Positions 61,956-64,000 of a stretch of 64,000 nucleotides of DNA are shown in pieces. The stretch's first letter is position 1. Each line of letters starts with the position of its first letter. The notes beneath the pieces are model-generated. The model did no database searches, was not told the DNA's origin, and worked only from the letters and a program-made list of their open reading frames with translations. A program made the position numbers and the translations under genes. This DNA is from SG-bin7 sp964498095 (GTDB lineage Bacteria; Bdellovibrionota; Bdellovibrionia; Bdellovibrionales; SG-bin7): assembly GCA_964498095.1 (NCBI GenBank), contig CAZCFY010000001.1, positions 186,001 to 250,000 on the forward strand, written 5' to 3'.

Positions 61956-62750
61956 CTAATAACATACCGCTGTTGCCCTAACACCATTGGCAGCAGCGCT
62001 ATTATTCCAAAGTAAGCAATACCACCCATTGCCGGAGGCTTGGTCTTCAAAAATAAACGTATTTGCAGGTCCGCCGCCATATCCGCTACAAGATCCTGTT
62101 AACAGCTTCCTTCCAGCGGGACATGTTGCCGTTATCGACTCTGCACAGCCAGAGGCACAAGTCCCCGAAGAGGCCGTTACCCTAACAACGTTACTAAAAA
62201 CACCAGAAATACAAGCGTCTGGTGAGTCAACGATGGGGGGTGTCGCTACATTTAAAATAATTGTCGGCCCATCTACATTGAAGGTCATTCCCCCATAGGC
62301 TGATTTTTCATTCGCAGTGAGTTTTAGATTAAATTCATACGGCGAAGAGTTATTTGGAGTTACGCCGTCCATTTTCAAATAAGGTTTAAAAAGTTTAACC
62401 GTTGTGACTTCAATGTAACGGTTGTTGGTATAACTGTTAACAAGAGCTTGTAATGGTGTGCCAGATATACTTGACGTAATGTCAGTAAAATCGCCACTTG
62501 AGCTATTAGCTAAATTTACGGACATTCCACCGAAGGTAGTATTGCAGCTAGCGCCGTTATTGCTATTCATGAGCAGAATTAGTTCTTGCTTCATATTTAT
62601 CGATTCTATTTTTGCCTCTAGATAATGAACTTGTCTGCCACTTGAAATTATTTGCAAAATAAGGGCGGTAGCAATGATAATTCCGATTGCGGCGGCGATA
62701 ATTACACCAATTAAAGAAAAGCCCTTTTGCGTACTTAAATTTCTCACCAC
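61956..62750 (-). CDS. Type IV prepilin-like protein without Glu5
   Basis: 264 residues. The leader MVRNLSTQKG and GFSLIGVIIAAAIGIIIATA form a type III prepilin cleavage site (G10|F11) and hydrophobic helix. The residue at +5 of the mature protein is Gly, not the usual Glu. The rest is a strand-rich head with cysteines (ASCNTT, DACISG, GTCASGC, ATCPAG, GSCSG, WYCLL). This may be a minor pseudopilin that sits at a tip, where Glu5 can be lost. It is flanked by direct repeats. Confidence 0.75.
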   Translation of the reverse strand: MVRNLSTQKGFSLIGVIIAAAIGIIIATALILQIISSGRQVHYLEAKIESINMKQELILLMNSNNGASCNTTFGGMSVNLANSSSGDFTDITSSISGTPLQALVNSYTNNRYIEVTTVKLFKPYLKMDGVTPNNSSPYEFNLKLTANEKSAYGGMTFNVDGPTIILNVATPPIVDSPDACISGVFSNVVRVTASSGTCASGCAESITATCPAGRKLLTGSCSGYGGGPANTFIFEDQASGNGWYCLLWNNSAAANGVRATAVCY

Positions 62751-62820
62751 CCATCTCCCCTTATACTACCGTTTCCTAAGCCCAATTTCCCACCTAAGTA
62801 TTTTACCGACTCGGCAGACG

Positions 62821-62858
62821 GAAACATTTACGCATTTTTGAACCAGTCAATTTGAGAC
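62821..62858 (+). repeat. Pilin-flanking direct repeat, copy 2
   Basis: Second copy of the 38-base repeat, upstream of the prepilin gene. Weaker similarity extends about 25 bases further upstream of both copies. Confidence 0.8.
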
Positions 62859-63029
62859 AATGCTAGCGGCGACCATGGCGAAATAGCCAAATTACCCTTT
62901 GTATCAAAGTCGAACGCTGGAGACGAGAAAGTCTCAAACTAGAGCGTAATATGGTCAAGTTTTTCAAATTTTATAATTCACTCCTCCCCTTTAAAATTTA
63001 GATATCAGTGCAATTAATGGGAGGCCAAA

Positions 63030-64000
63030 GTGAGAAAAATACCCTTAATAACCCTTACACTCTTCAGCCCTATTCTCATTTTGGCCTTCCAGAGCTGTAC
63101 GCTGGAGGACGCCGGTAGACTGGAACAGGGTTCCCTTTCTGGTCCTGCTCTACCGGCCCCTAATTCGCCGAATTCACCCAATCCGTCAACTCCGCCGTCA
63201 GTACCCACAACTAAGGCTTGCGAGAACAATCAAAAGCAAGTGGCCTTTCCGGGCGCTGAGGGCTTTGGCCGCTGTGCTCAAGGCGGCCGCGGTGGCCGCG
63301 TTATTGAAGTTACAAATCTCAATGACAGCGGTGTCGGAAGTTTAAGAGACTGCATGCAACAAAGCGGGCCGCGAACGTGTGTTTTTAAAGTGAGTGGGAT
63401 TATAAATTTAAATACATGCACTGTCGCCTGTACAAGTTCTACAAATTGCCCCAATCAATCTAACGCATGTTCCTGGGGAACAATCGCCGTGAACCACTCG
63501 AATTTAACGGTGGCCGGTCAAACAGCGCCAGGCGATGGCATAATGATTCGAGGATTGCTAGAACTTGGCGGTAGCCTTGCCAAAGTCAGTGATGTTATTC
63601 TTCGTCACATCCGTGTTAGACCCGGCTATGATCTTACCAATATGAGCGCGATCTTTGTACGCTCTGACAATACCATTGTTGATCACGTTTCCGTCGGCTG
63701 GGTAACGGATGAGGGTATCGGAGTATTAGGTACCAGCGGAGTTCCCGCCAAAGACATTACAATTCAGTGGAGTATTTTCAGCGAAGGCAGTCACGGTCTG
63801 TTGGTGGGTGGCGGTAGCTCCAATTCGGCGACCAATGTGACGGTTCACCATAATTACTTTGCCCTGAACTGGGTACGCAATCCCATGCTACTGAGTGAGG
63901 GAGGCCGCGATGAGGTTGTGGACTCGGTAAATAATCTCTCTTATGTGTTTAATGATTCCGCGACCAGCGCTCCTTGCCGCGGTTATTATCACCACAATTA
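63030..64000 (+). CDS. Pectate-lyase-like lipoprotein (partial)
   Basis: The GTG at 63030 follows GGGAGG. The lipobox QSC (cysteine ~23) and an Asn/Ser/Pro linker precede VAFPGAEGFGRCAQGGRGGR and VTNLNDSGVGSLRDC, the start of bacterial pectate-lyase-like right-handed beta helices. GIMIRGLLELGG, LRHIRVRPG, HVSVGW and VHHNYFALNWVRNP continue the coils. The gene runs past the window end. Substrate is unknown; a polysaccharide is likely. Confidence 0.85.
   Translation, partial: MRKIPLITLTLFSPILILAFQSCTLEDAGRLEQGSLSGPALPAPNSPNSPNPSTPPSVPTTKACENNQKQVAFPGAEGFGRCAQGGRGGRVIEVTNLNDSGVGSLRDCMQQSGPRTCVFKVSGIINLNTCTVACTSSTNCPNQSNACSWGTIAVNHSNLTVAGQTAPGDGIMIRGLLELGGSLAKVSDVILRHIRVRPGYDLTNMSAIFVRSDNTIVDHVSVGWVTDEGIGVLGTSGVPAKDITIQWSIFSEGSHGLLVGGGSSNSATNVTVHHNYFALNWVRNPMLLSEGGRDEVVDSVNNLSYVFNDSATSAPCRGYYHHN

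Overview
The window looks like chromosome from a member of the Bdellovibrionota (Bdellovibrio-like). The evidence is a 67-residue histone-fold protein of the kind known from Bdellovibrio, a high density of secreted proteins, lipoproteins and small outer-membrane barrels, several cyclic-di-GMP-type domains (HD-GYP, PilZ), a RAYT/REP repeat system, and moderate G+C with dense coding on both strands. This is inference from gene content; no 16S gene is present.

Layout. 1-8 kb: SRPBCC protein, HD-GYP-like protein, queG, a prohibitin-like protein, a PAS histidine kinase, a proline-rich secreted protein and a CCA/poly(A) nucleotidyltransferase. 8-16 kb: secreted metalloprotease, O-methyltransferase, sufE, yebC with a HAD phosphatase, and two overlapping queD paralogues. 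15-23 kb: a GAF/HD-GYP protein divergent from a PPP-phosphatase/PilZ fusion, a conserved 404-residue protein of unknown role, a FlgT/CsgG-like pair and a CBS protein. 23-30 kb: a secreted protein that reads like a macro domain with its halves swapped, a tRNA-Val, a beta-barrel/penicillin-acylase/membrane-protein operon and an M23 lipoprotein. 30-37 kb: the leftward housekeeping operon yceD(DUF177)-rpmF-fabH-fabD-fabG-acpP-fabF, then rpiB and glyA; plsX is missing from its usual place. 37-44 kb: secreted SH3b-like proteins, a RAYT transposase whose 3' end is repeated in inverted orientation upstream, a DUF1592/DUF1552 pair, a nucleotidyltransferase, and a short tyrosine recombinase divergent from a membrane-tethered HTH protein. 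44-49 kb: a leftward respiratory-type cluster (PuuD-like membrane protein, separate cytochrome c lipoprotein, HxH-rich lipoprotein, two tandem CxxCH paralogues). 49-59 kb: leucine dehydrogenase, YfgM/BamB-like pair, the histone, dprA, a matrixin-like protease and assorted envelope proteins. 59-64 kb: a gene-poor accessory stretch with a toxin-antitoxin pair, an IS91-type transposase remnant, repeated elements and long hairpins, then a prepilin-like gene inside direct repeats and the start of a pectate-lyase-like lipoprotein.

How the parts fit. The core metabolic genes cover fatty-acid initiation and elongation, one-carbon metabolism, tRNA modification and maturation, and Fe-S assembly. The signalling genes suggest cyclic-di-GMP turnover linked to a PilZ-gated phosphatase. 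The most unusual items are the phosphatase-PilZ fusion, the swapped macro domain, the split PuuD/cytochrome cluster, the histone, and the RAYT with its self-derived inverted repeat.
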